Position numbers and translations under genes: made by a program. Below the pieces are notes generated by a model. It was not told where the DNA came from and did not search any database. It worked only from the letters and a program-made list of their open reading frames with translations. A stretch of 64,000 nucleotides of DNA from the NCBI RefSeq assembly GCF_020991475.1, contig NZ_JAJMPA010000001.1, forward strand, positions 1,426,001 to 1,490,000, written 5' to 3'. Source of the DNA: Pedobacter sp. MC2016-14. Lineage in GTDB: Bacteria; Bacteroidota; Bacteroidia; Sphingobacteriales; Sphingobacteriaceae. Of this stretch, positions 38,583 to 47,687 are shown one piece after another (position 1 is the stretch's first letter; every line of letters begins with the position of its first letter).

Positions 38583-39782
38583 TTATTTGTTGTACTTCAT
38601 TACTGTGATTCGTGCACCCTCAATTTTAAAGCTAACATTTTCTGTCAAGGTCATCATCTCAAGTACAGCTGAAATGTTTTTAGCTCTGGAAATTACCCCT
38701 GCAAACGTGATGTCCCGCGGAGCATCGGCGGCATAGATGATTTTAACATTATACCACCTGGATATTTTTCTCATGATACTTTCCAATGGTTCTTCATTGA
38801 ACCTGAAATAACCTTCTTTCCAGGCAACTGCTTCCTGAAGATTGGCTTGTATAACCCTGGTGGTATTAACAGCTGGCGTGCTTATGGCTTGCTGCCCGGG
38901 AATTAAAAATACGTTGGCTTTATCTGAAGACTGGTTGAAGGGGCTAACCTTAACGCTGCCTTCTAATAAAGTAGTTTTAGTATTTGGCTCATCCTCATAA
39001 GCATTTACATTAAAATGTGTTCCGAGTACCTGGATATTTTGGCTACTGGTTTTTACAATAAACGGATGGGTTTTGTCTTTGGTAACCTCAAAGTACGCTT
39101 CGCCTTTTAAAACCACGGTACGGTTGCCGCCCTTAAATGCCATTGGGTACTGCAAAGAGGATTCTGCATTCAAATATACTATCGTTCCATCGCTTAGGGT
39201 TATTTGATATTGGCCGCCACGTGGAGTGGTAATGGCTAGCCCTTCGGGGCTGCGTTCAGCTTCAACTGTAGAGCCATCATTGTAAGTTAGTTTGGAGTCG
39301 CTTACTATGACACCAGTTTTTGAACTGCTTAAGGGGATGGTTTTTCCGTTTGATAAAGTAATATAGGCTTTATTGACACCAGCTGGGATATCGTTATGAG
39401 CTATAACGCTTACAGGGTCAGTTCTGAGATTTTGGAAAACAAGAATAGTACTAATGGTTATGAGTATGGCGGCCGCTGCGGTTATGCGGTACCAAAGTGC
39501 CTTTACTTTTGTTTGAGGTACCAGATCATAGTTTGGTAAGTCAATAGGTAATTCCAGTTGTTTCGCAATGGTATTCCATACCTCTAATTCAGATCCGGCA
39601 ACTTTCCTGTAATTTTTAAGTTTTGAATGAACAGTATTGTCTTGATTCAATCGCTCAAAATACGCCATGTTGTCCGGCGATGAGGCTACCCAGCGCTTCA
39701 ACTCCTCTTCCTGATTTTCATCAAGCTGATCATTCAAATGTTCTGCAATTAGGTGAGAAATATGGAATTCTTCTTCAAACAT
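38583..39782 (-). CDS. FecR-type anti-sigma factor (locus A1)
   Basis: 399 residues from the ATG at 39780-39782 (MFEEEFHISHLIAEHLN). The 22-codon in-frame extension upstream resembles no FecR. Cytoplasmic anti-sigma helices come first, then one membrane helix (WYRITAAAAILITISTILVF). The FecR domain contains TTPRGGQYQITLSDGTIVYL and GEAYFEVTKDKTHPFIVKT, and DUF4974 follows (ITFAGVISRAKNISAVLEMM). It is predicted to gate the sigma factor at 39866 in response to the STN domain of the A1 SusC. Confidence 0.93.
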   Translation of the reverse strand: MFEEEFHISHLIAEHLNDQLDENQEEELKRWVASSPDNMAYFERLNQDNTVHSKLKNYRKVAGSELEVWNTIAKQLELPIDLPNYDLVPQTKVKALWYRITAAAAILITISTILVFQNLRTDPVSVIAHNDIPAGVNKAYITLSNGKTIPLSSSKTGVIVSDSKLTYNDGSTVEAERSPEGLAITTPRGGQYQITLSDGTIVYLNAESSLQYPMAFKGGNRTVVLKGEAYFEVTKDKTHPFIVKTSSQNIQVLGTHFNVNAYEDEPNTKTTLLEGSVKVSPFNQSSDKANVFLIPGQQAISTPAVNTTRVIQANLQEAVAWKEGYFRFNEEPLESIMRKISRWYNVKIIYAADAPRDITFAGVISRAKNISAVLEMMTLTENVSFKIEGARITVMKYNK

Positions 39783-39865
39783 AGTACGTATTTTAAGGTA
39801 ATCTTGCGTAGCTGTGTATATAAACCATAACAAGTTAAAAACAACCAAAAGAAAATGGATTATTT

Positions 39866-40468
39866 TTACAGTTTTTGAATAATAATCAAAAAAGCGGCGA
39901 AAAATGGTCCTGAAACTCCCTTTTTCAGAAAAGATGATTTGAGTAATTCTACGGCCCTGGTTTTATGGTTTCTGACAGTCTGCACAGAAATTTCAAGCTC
40001 AGCTGCAATTTCATCCGTTTTTTTACCTTCAAAATAAAGCATGGTAAAAACCTCTTTGCATTTTTCCGGCAATAAGTTAATTTCCCTGTCAAGGATTTTT
40101 AAGAATTCAGCCTCTATAATTTCGTGTAAAACTGAGTTTCCGTTTTGATCAATCTGCTCAAAATATAGTTGCTGTGCAGCAGTTCTTTTCTTCAGGTCTC
40201 TCAGGTAGTTTAAACAAGCTCCCCTCACACTGAGGTATAGAAACGATTTTATATTCGCTGCGGTTTCAAACTCCGCATGTTTTTCCCAAAGCTTTACAAA
40301 GGTGTCTGTAACAATATCCTTCGCTTCTGGTTCATGCTGGGTTAAACGGGTGGCAAAGTAACATATAGGTTTATAATGTAGTTTATAGAAATACCCTAAG
40401 GCCTGGTTATTACCAGCTATAAATTCATTTAACCAATATTGTTCATTTTCTTTGCCTTTAGGCTCCAT
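39866..40468 (-). CDS. ECF RNA polymerase sigma factor (locus A1)
   Basis: 200 residues. Region 2: WLNEFIAGNNQALGYFYKLH and EAKDIVTDTFVKLWEKHAEF. Region 4: LLPEKCKEVFTMLYFEGKKT and EIAAELEISVQTVRNHKTRA. The C-terminal hydrophobic tail (GPFFAAFLIIIQKL) is typical of FecR-linked factors. It is the first gene of locus A1. It is not the source of the vestigial sigma fragment 70 bp upstream, whose N-terminus is closer to the A2 sigma factor. Confidence 0.93.
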   Translation of the reverse strand: MEPKGKENEQYWLNEFIAGNNQALGYFYKLHYKPICYFATRLTQHEPEAKDIVTDTFVKLWEKHAEFETAANIKSFLYLSVRGACLNYLRDLKKRTAAQQLYFEQIDQNGNSVLHEIIEAEFLKILDREINLLPEKCKEVFTMLYFEGKKTDEIAAELEISVQTVRNHKTRAVELLKSSFLKKGVSGPFFAAFLIIIQKL

Positions 40469-40538
40469 TTAATTTTTATAACCATGGGCAATATCAGAAT
40501 TTTTTTTGGATAAGCTAAAATGGAACTGCTGATTAAGG

Positions 40539-40634
40539 TCAGTATTTATTATATGCAGTTTTGAAGGAAGCCGCATCACCTTGCCACAGTAATTCGGCAA
40601 GTTCCTGATCACTATATGCACTGTATTTATTCAT
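40539..40634 (-). pseudogene. Vestigial ECF sigma factor (N-terminal 31 codons only)
   Basis: The minus strand encodes a 31-codon ORF starting MNKYSAYSDQELAEL and continuing LWQGDAASFKTAYNKY to a TGA. This is the start of ECF region 2, comparable with YTDSELVAMISEGNELAFRE of the A2 sigma factor. Everything after the stop lacks sigma homology, so the rest of the gene is gone. It sits immediately upstream of the intact A1 sigma gene. It may mark the end of a former third tandem locus. A functional leader peptide is an alternative. Confidence 0.6.
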
Positions 40635-40681
40635 AGACCCTGGCAATCGTCAATTTTATTAATTTATCAGCAGCCTGAAGA

Positions 40682-41188
40682 TTATTTTGCAAACGCAATT
40701 ATAATGGAAATAACTTGTTTCATGCAACGGGCAGGCTTTTTTTCGTCCTGTACAATAATCCGGAAAGGGCCGTCTGCAGCTGCTAAGGCTTTGCCGTCCA
40801 TTTTATCGGCTACAATAACCAGTCTTTCTGTAAATTCAGGATCCAGTTCTGCCAGTGAAAAAGCCACCTGATAGCCATCACTTGCTTCTGCCAATACATA
40901 TTTTGTGAGGTTTTCTCCGCGGAGTGCCGCCCCCAGGGTAACACCCGCTTTGGCGAGCAGGGTGGATAGGCTTACTCCTGAATATATATGGTCTTTATTG
41001 TCCTTGTCTTTTCTCGTTACCTCGGTCCTGTTCAACTGCTGCAGATCTGAAGCCTTAAAAACAAAAGGGTGGCTTACTTCACCGCTTATCTTTATGCCTG
41101 CTTCTCCTGGTGTTTGAGCATGAAGCATTGCCGGGTTAAAGGAACTGAGGAGCAAGGCTGCAAAAATTGAAAATAGGATTAGTTTCAT
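40682..41188 (-). CDS. Exported small SUOX-fold (molybdopterin-binding-like) protein
   Basis: 168 residues with signal peptide MKLILFSIFAALLLSSFNPA (cleavage near LHAQ). The mature part matches the oxidoreductase molybdopterin-binding (SUOX) fold in short form: VFKASDLQQL, HIYSGVSLSTLLAKAGV, AEASDGYQVAFSLAELD and AAADGPFRIIVQDEKKPAR. The Mo-coordinating Cys of sulfite oxidase is not recognisable; the only Cys is near the C-terminus in ARCMKQ. It may bind cofactor or ligand without catalysis. The start overlaps the peroxidase stop by 4 bp. A ModE-like regulator lies upstream, consistent with a molybdenum link. Confidence 0.75.
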   Translation of the reverse strand: MKLILFSIFAALLLSSFNPAMLHAQTPGEAGIKISGEVSHPFVFKASDLQQLNRTEVTRKDKDNKDHIYSGVSLSTLLAKAGVTLGAALRGENLTKYVLAEASDGYQVAFSLAELDPEFTERLVIVADKMDGKALAAADGPFRIIVQDEKKPARCMKQVISIIIAFAK

Positions 41189-42327
41189 CTGATTTTATGG
41201 TTTTGGCTTAAAAATGGATTTGAAAATTTGGGATCAGTAATAAAAGTAGAATCAGTTAGGGTATTTAAAAATGCAAGTAAAGCTTTTTTTTCTTTAGGAA
41301 CTAATTTTAGCGCAGTTCCTTCTTTAACATTGGATTCATGTTGTAAAAATGCGCTTAAAGATTCAGATTGCTGAATATGCTCACTGTAATGTTCAATTAC
41401 TTCCTCCAGGGTGTTAAAGCGTCCATCGTGCATGTAGGGTGCCGTTAAAGCAATGTTACGGAGTGTAGGAACTTTAAACCTGCCGTGGTCAGTTTTTTGC
41501 CCGCTAATCCTTTCAATTCCGGGGTCTGCAGAAACCAGGTCAAGCCCGTTATTATGAAACAGTTCCTGGTAATTTTTGGGCCCGCCATGACAGCGCGCGC
41601 AATTGGCACCCCGGATTCCTTTTTCGGGATTTGGTGCGGTGTTAAATAAGTTGAGGCCTAGCATCTCTTCAGTTGATAGCTGGGCTGTATGCTGGAGATA
41701 TTTGTCGTACCTTGAGTTTGCGGAAATCAATGTACGTTCAAACTGTGCAAGCGCCATAACTATTCTTTTTTCCGTGACTTGCCCGTCCCCAAATACATTT
41801 TTAAAAAGCTTCGGGTAGGCAGTTGTGTTCTGTAACTTTCGAACAGAAATAACCAGCGACTGGCCCATTTCATGGGGATTGATCATTGGAACGCTCGCCT
41901 GCTCTTCCAGGGAAGCAGAGCGTCCGTCCCAGAAAAATTTCCGTGCCCAGAGCAAGTTGGCCAGCGACATAGCATTGCGTTCGGAAAATGCGCCGTCAAC
42001 ACCTTTGCTTAATTTCTTTCCATCCGTAAAGGCCTTTTCCTGCATGTGGCAGCTTCCACAAGAGAGTGAATTGTTGGCAGAAAGCCGGGTTTCGTAAAAA
42101 AGCTTTCTTCCAAGCGCTACACCTTCTTCCGTTAAGGGGTTGTCTTCAGGGATGTGGATTCGGTTTCCAAAGTATAGGGGATATTTGAGTACATAGGGTG
42201 TTTGCTGAAACTTTTGCGCTGCATTCCAGGAAGAGAGTGCGAAGATGAAGAAAGAAAACAGGAGTAAAAGCCCCATTCCCCTAAAAGGATAGGTATGCTT
42301 TTTACTCTCGCATTCCGGCTTGCCCAT
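41185..42327 (-). CDS. Di-heme cytochrome c peroxidase (MauG/CcpA family)
   Basis: 380 residues with an N-terminal membrane segment (GMGLLLLFSFFIFALSSW). Two heme motifs are visible: CGSCH in the N-terminal electron-accepting domain and CARCH in the C-terminal domain. Family blocks FWDGRSASLEEQASVPMINP and RFKVPTLRNIALTAPYMHDG are also present. The family reduces hydrogen peroxide in the periplasm or carries out long-range oxidations in the MauG group. It lies 7 bp after the reduced TonB receptor and overlaps the SUOX-fold gene, so the three form one transcription unit. Confidence 0.92.
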   Translation of the reverse strand: MGKPECESKKHTYPFRGMGLLLLFSFFIFALSSWNAAQKFQQTPYVLKYPLYFGNRIHIPEDNPLTEEGVALGRKLFYETRLSANNSLSCGSCHMQEKAFTDGKKLSKGVDGAFSERNAMSLANLLWARKFFWDGRSASLEEQASVPMINPHEMGQSLVISVRKLQNTTAYPKLFKNVFGDGQVTEKRIVMALAQFERTLISANSRYDKYLQHTAQLSTEEMLGLNLFNTAPNPEKGIRGANCARCHGGPKNYQELFHNNGLDLVSADPGIERISGQKTDHGRFKVPTLRNIALTAPYMHDGRFNTLEEVIEHYSEHIQQSESLSAFLQHESNVKEGTALKLVPKEKKALLAFLNTLTDSTFITDPKFSNPFLSQNHKIR

Positions 42328-42334
42328 TAGTTAA

Positions 42335-42649
42335 TTAGTAATTAAAAATCAGGTTGGCAAAGAAGTTCCTGCCTTGTTCTGGATAGCCCTGTGCCAGGGT
42401 ATAATTCCTGTCAAAAAGGTTATTTGCTCCAGCCTCAACAGTGAATCCTTTTGGAAGCATCAGGTTGGCTTTAATACTGGTAAGGTTGAAAGCACCTGGT
42501 TTTAGGGGTTTTCTGCTGTCACGAATGCCATTGATATTGACCTGCCCCAATTGAAATATCCTTTTAGAGGTGTCGGATTGTTGTGCATGAAGGTTTATCG
42601 AGAGAAAAAGGGAGCAAAAGACGAGCGTAGATTGTAAAGCTATTCGCAT
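42335..42649 (-). pseudogene. TonB receptor remnant with a large in-frame internal deletion
   Basis: The 104-codon ORF has an intact signal peptide (MRIALQSTLVFCSLFLSINL, then HAQ) and the first plug residues (FQLGQVNINGIRDSR). It then jumps to the last strands of a receptor barrel (LPKGFTVEAGANNLFDRNY and QGRNFFANLIFNY). A normal receptor would have several hundred residues between these parts. The junction is near codon 46, where GGTTTT is repeated (42498 and 42507). The frame is kept, so a small secreted product could still be made and could have been retained. It leads a peroxidase operon behind a ModE-type palindrome. Confidence 0.75.
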
Positions 42650-42656
42650 AGATGAA

Positions 42657-42684
42657 TTCGTTATATTTTTGAATATATAACGAA
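42657..42684 (-). promoter_or_regulatory. ModE-box-like operator
   Basis: TTCGTTATAT (42657-42666) and ATATAACGAA (42675-42684) form a perfect 10-bp inverted repeat with an 8-nt spacer. The core CGTTATAT-N8-ATATAACG closely matches the E. coli modA operator as I recall it (CGTTATAT-N8-ACATAACG). It lies 7 bp upstream of the receptor remnant start and 45 bp from the end of a ModE-like gene. A -7-like TACCTTCG (minus strand, 42688-42681) overlaps its upstream edge. Confidence 0.65.
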
Positions 42685-42729
42685 GGTATTGAAAAAATGT
42701 TCTTTGAACTATAGTTTTAACCTGGGGTG

Positions 42730-43071
42730 CTATAAAACAATTTGATCAAGGCTTTTTAAAAAATCTTTAAACCTTGTTTGCAGCTCATAAAACTGTTTTA
42801 TTGCATTGAGGGCATGTTCGGTAACTTCTGCGTTACCACCACCTTTACCCCCTCGGCTAGTGATGACCACGGCTGAACTAAAGTGGGTATTCATGTGATT
42901 AATCATGTCCCAGGCCTGTTTGTAAGACATTTTCATTTGTAATGCGGCTTGTCGTATAGAACCTGAGGCCTGAATCCGTTCCAGCAGTTCCACCCGTCCA
43001 GGCCCGAAAATCTTCTCATCCGAAAATTCAATCCACACCCTGCCGTTAATTTTATAAGAAGGTTTATTCAT
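42730..43071 (-). CDS. ModE-like molybdate regulator, DNA-binding domain only
   Basis: 113 residues. The winged helix-turn-helix of ModE/LysR N-terminal type is clear: RVELLERIQASGSIRQAALQ, KMSYKQAWDMINHMN and VVITSRGGKGGGNAEVTEHA, the last being the wing. There is no C-terminal Mop/TOBE molybdate-binding domain, as in many short ModE-like proteins, so effector sensing is uncertain. A palindrome matching ModE operators lies just downstream, before the receptor-peroxidase operon. A second AT-rich palindrome lies in its own promoter. Repressor and autoregulator roles are inferred. Confidence 0.85.
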   Translation of the reverse strand: MNKPSYKINGRVWIEFSDEKIFGPGRVELLERIQASGSIRQAALQMKMSYKQAWDMINHMNTHFSSAVVITSRGGKGGGNAEVTEHALNAIKQFYELQTRFKDFLKSLDQIVL

Positions 43072-43094
43072 CGCTAAATATAGATATATGCGGC

Positions 43095-43126
43095 CAAATT
43101 TAACCTTTTAATATAATGTTATATTA
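43095..43126 (-). promoter_or_regulatory. Promoter and palindrome of the ModE-like gene
   Basis: The minus strand carries TAAATTTG (43102-43095), an exact -7 consensus match, 23 bp before the ATG. Directly upstream is the palindrome TAATATAA-TG-TTATATTA (43109-43126), well placed for autorepression. Confidence 0.45.
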
Positions 43127-43182
43127 CTACATCCGGCAAGCTTATTTTTTCTAGCACCACTGCGGGTTAAGGCTAAGGTTCG

Positions 43183-43812
43183 TTATATTACTAAGCTACC
43201 CAGGTAAACACTTTCCGATTGATCCTTTCTGTTCTCTGCATTGAAGGCTGCATAAATATGCAAAGTATTACCCCGTGATTTTGGATCTATAGCAAGCAGG
43301 TCTGTTCCCATATACCTAAAAGCACCGGCGGTAATGGAATAAGCTCTGTTGGCAGTTACATCGTATGCCAGCATCATGATCTGGTCGCGCACTTTACCAT
43401 TGGCCACATAGTTTTTATCCCAGCTAAAACGCAAATTTAATTCTTCCTCAATAGCTACGTGCATGTTTTCAGATAAGGACAAGTTGCCCATGCTCACCTT
43501 CATGAGTTCAGGAAAGACCGTAACTGCCATCCCTTCACTTTTTATGGCATTTTTAAGAAAGTAAGATTTTGCCGCAGATCTTCCACGCTTAGGACTGTCA
43601 TTATTAAACCCAACTTTTACAAAAGATAAAAGTGGTTTAAGCCAGGCTTCGGCAACCCTAAACCTATGCTGATTGGCAAGTTCTCCTGCGGTGAATGGTT
43701 TGGTTCTAACCGGAGCTGATTTTACATAAAATAAGCCATTTCTTGAGCTGCCTACCAGTTTCCCAATCTTCCCTGTGAAGGGACCAAAAAGACCATTATT
43801 TAATTTACCCAT
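43183..43812 (-). CDS. DUF6266 family protein
   Basis: 209 residues beginning MGKLNNGLFGPFTGKIGKLV and continuing SSRNGLFYVKSAPVRTKPFT, the characteristic DUF6266 N-terminus, which recalls capsid- or tail-like proteins of unknown role in Sphingobacteriaceae. No signal peptide or membrane segment is visible. The C-terminal half is beta-rich (YSITAGAFRYMGTDLLAIDP). No phage genes are nearby. The gene stands alone on its strand between the ModE-like gene and the iterated-repeat region. Function unknown. Confidence 0.75.
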   Translation of the reverse strand: MGKLNNGLFGPFTGKIGKLVGSSRNGLFYVKSAPVRTKPFTAGELANQHRFRVAEAWLKPLLSFVKVGFNNDSPKRGRSAAKSYFLKNAIKSEGMAVTVFPELMKVSMGNLSLSENMHVAIEEELNLRFSWDKNYVANGKVRDQIMMLAYDVTANRAYSITAGAFRYMGTDLLAIDPKSRGNTLHIYAAFNAENRKDQSESVYLGSLVI

Positions 43813-45492
<1,680 letters not shown>

Positions 45493-45515
45493 CAGAAAGA
45501 TCATTCATATTGATT

Positions 45516-45560
45516 ACAAGCCGCAGAACATCTGCGGCTTGTTTCGTTATGATTTTTCCT
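45516..45560 (+). terminator. Intrinsic terminator of the aldo/keto reductase
   Basis: ACAAGCCGCAGA (45516-45527) and TCTGCGGCTTGT (45531-45542) form a perfect 12-bp stem with a 3-nt loop. A T-rich tail with ATTTTT follows. Confidence 0.85.
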
Positions 45561-45717
45561 GATCACTTGATGGCTGGGTGGATCGATGGGGAAGTGAAGG
45601 GCGGTAATAAAATATAGACCAGTTCGTTTTGCTTATTGCTTAGCTATCTTAATTCGATTTAATCATTATATTAGCCAAGTATTAATTCATAAAAATTCTT
45701 AATCAGGCCCTTTTTTC

Positions 45718-46317
45718 ATGCAGAATCAATCTGAAGAGGATGACAATAGATTACTAAAAGCAATTGCAAATGACGACGAAAAGTCTTTTGCAAGGCTGTA
45801 TGCGATTTATTGGCAGCCGCTTTACTTGACAGCGGCTAAGGTGTTGCGTTCTCAGGAAGAAGCAGAAGATGTGGTTCAGGATGTATTTCTTTCTTTTTGG
45901 AACCGAAGAAAAGAAGTGAAAATTTCAACATCTTTAAAGGCTTATCTGATGACGAGTGTAAAATACAAGTCAATTCATTACATTGAAAAGAATATTACCA
46001 GAAGAGATTATCTGGAACTTTTGACGGATGTTTTAACGGCAAGTAGCCCTGCAGTGGCAGAAACTAATATATATGTGAAGGAATTGCAGGCTTTAATAGA
46101 TAAAACACTTAAGAATATGCCGGCAAAAATGCACAAAGTGTATACTTTAAGTCGTGATGAGCATTTAACACACAAAGAAATCGCAGATCAGCTTGGTATT
46201 TCTACAGAAACAGTAAAAAAACACATTCAACATGCGCTCCAGCAACTCCGTGAGGCCATTGTTGGTGCAAATGTGCCACTAACGGCAGTGCTGATTTCAA
46301 TTTTATTTAAAAAATAA
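45718..46317 (+). CDS. ECF RNA polymerase sigma factor (locus B)
   Basis: 199 residues. Region 2: LLKAIANDDEKSFARLYAIY and EDVVQDVFLSFWNRRKEVKI. Region 4: MPAKMHKVYTLSRDEHLTHK and EIADQLGISTETVKKHIQHA. A hydrophobic C-terminal tail (VPLTAVLISILFKK) is present. It opens locus B, with a 225-bp upstream gap that holds the preceding terminator but no obvious housekeeping promoter. It is probably released by the FecR protein encoded 77 bp downstream and directs SusC transcription. Confidence 0.93.
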   Translation: MQNQSEEDDNRLLKAIANDDEKSFARLYAIYWQPLYLTAAKVLRSQEEAEDVVQDVFLSFWNRRKEVKISTSLKAYLMTSVKYKSIHYIEKNITRRDYLELLTDVLTASSPAVAETNIYVKELQALIDKTLKNMPAKMHKVYTLSRDEHLTHKEIADQLGISTETVKKHIQHALQQLREAIVGANVPLTAVLISILFKK

Positions 46318-46394
46318 CAATTTTATTTACCCCCTTGCCCGCAGTTACCGGACATGTATATAAATCCGGCAGAAAAATGCTGGCAGGGAAACAA

Positions 46395-47546
46395 ATGAGT
46401 ACAGAAAAGGCGAAGCGGCTTCTTAAGAAATATTTAAATGATCAAAGCAGCCCCCAGGAGGAGCTGGTAATTGCACAGTGGTATAAAAAACTGTTGGACT
46501 CAGGGACCACAGATTTTAATCCGGCAGAACTGGAAAAGGTAAAGGCCAGAATGGAAAACCGCTTAATGCAATCCATTAAGAAAAACCGGATTCAATTTAA
46601 GAGAAGACGGTTGTTCCAATATTTTGGTGCTGCGGCAGCTGCCTTATTCTTAGGTGTACTTTCTTATACCTATTATATAATAGAGGTTGCCTATCATCCT
46701 TTGGAAAAATCGGAATTGGTGGCCTTGATGCCTTCGCCTCAACATGTGCTCATCAGGTTTTCCAACGGTAAAATTGTAAATCCGGATACAATAGTTGAAG
46801 GCAAATTTTTCCCGATTGAAAAAGGCCTGGAGATGCAGAAAACAAAATCAGGAAAAATACAATTCATTGCTCAAGCCAACTATTCTGGAAGGCAAGTGAG
46901 CAGTACCATTCAAACTTCGGGAGCTACGCATTTTGGGGTGGTACTTTCAGATGGAACAGAAGTATACGTGAACGCAAATTCCCGCTTCACCTTCCCTGCG
47001 GCATTTGGTAAGGATGATCGTGTTGTAGCCTTGAAAGGCGAAGCGTATTTTGAGGTATTTAAGACAGCGCAGCATTCCAGGTTTTATGTAAAAACAAAAG
47101 ACCAAACCATCAAAGTACTGGGCACAAAATTCAATGTAAGTGCGATTGGTGCTTCGCCGATCACCAAGACGACACTGGTGGAGGGTTCTGTAAGTGTAAC
47201 ACCAAAAGATAAGGCCTTTAAGGAAGTGATTATAAAGCCCAATCAGCAACTTGTACTAAAAGGAGATGGTACGCAGGTATTAAAAGTGGACGCACCAGCA
47301 GTAATGAGCTGGAAGGACGGCTATTTTGTTTTCAATGGAAAGAACACCCTGGAGGTATTGGGCCAGATTGGTTCCTGGTATAACCTGGAAGTGGAGAATG
47401 AGCATAACGGAAACTTAGTAGAGTATATTGGAAAAATCCCGACTGAGGTAAGCCTGGGAGAACTGCTCAACATTCTCAACTATACCGGCATCCAGGCACA
47501 AGTACTTAAAAATAAAAATGGAAAACTTAAGCTAATTATCCTATGA
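46395..47546 (+). CDS. FecR-type anti-sigma factor (locus B)
   Basis: 383 residues from the ATG at 46395 (MSTEKAKRLLKKYLNDQSSP). In-frame starts at 46335 and 46377 would add residues unlike FecR proteins. The transmembrane helix is FQYFGAAAAALFLGVLSYTY. The FecR domain has VVLSDGTEVYVNANSRFTFP, GEAYFEVF and VLGTKFNVSAIG, and DUF4974 follows (VEYIGKIPTEVSLGELLNIL). The TPRGG motif of the A1 and A2 proteins is replaced by TSGATHFG. It should relay ligand occupancy of the locus B SusC to the sigma factor at 45718. Confidence 0.92.
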   Translation: MSTEKAKRLLKKYLNDQSSPQEELVIAQWYKKLLDSGTTDFNPAELEKVKARMENRLMQSIKKNRIQFKRRRLFQYFGAAAAALFLGVLSYTYYIIEVAYHPLEKSELVALMPSPQHVLIRFSNGKIVNPDTIVEGKFFPIEKGLEMQKTKSGKIQFIAQANYSGRQVSSTIQTSGATHFGVVLSDGTEVYVNANSRFTFPAAFGKDDRVVALKGEAYFEVFKTAQHSRFYVKTKDQTIKVLGTKFNVSAIGASPITKTTLVEGSVSVTPKDKAFKEVIIKPNQQLVLKGDGTQVLKVDAPAVMSWKDGYFVFNGKNTLEVLGQIGSWYNLEVENEHNGNLVEYIGKIPTEVSLGELLNILNYTGIQAQVLKNKNGKLKLIIL

Positions 47547-47588
47547 CCTAAACAACTACTCAACTAAACACAAAAGGGCTTCATCATA

Positions 47589-47619
47589 ACCGGGCCAGTG
47601 TTCGCTGCACCGCCCCGGT
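47589..47619 (+). promoter_or_regulatory. Conserved FecR-SusC hairpin, copy B
   Basis: In gene direction: ACCGGG, CCA, GTG, 7-nt loop TTCGCTG, CAC, CGC, CCCGGT. The outer stem is 6 bp and differs from the A1 and A2 stems yet pairs perfectly. The GTG-loop-CAC core resembles copy A1 (GTGTTyGCwsCAC). It lies 42 nt after the FecR stop and 68 nt before the ATG at 47688. Confidence 0.55.
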
Positions 47620-47687
47620 CTGATATGATCTAAGTACCTTACAAAGAACCTAACAATGTCAATGTACACCTAAACCAGACAAAATTA

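Noticed and set aside
43179..43188. Isolated TTCGTTATAT, identical to one arm of the ModE-like box
   Set aside because: No matching second arm is present and it overlaps the DUF6266 stop codon, so it is probably coincidental.
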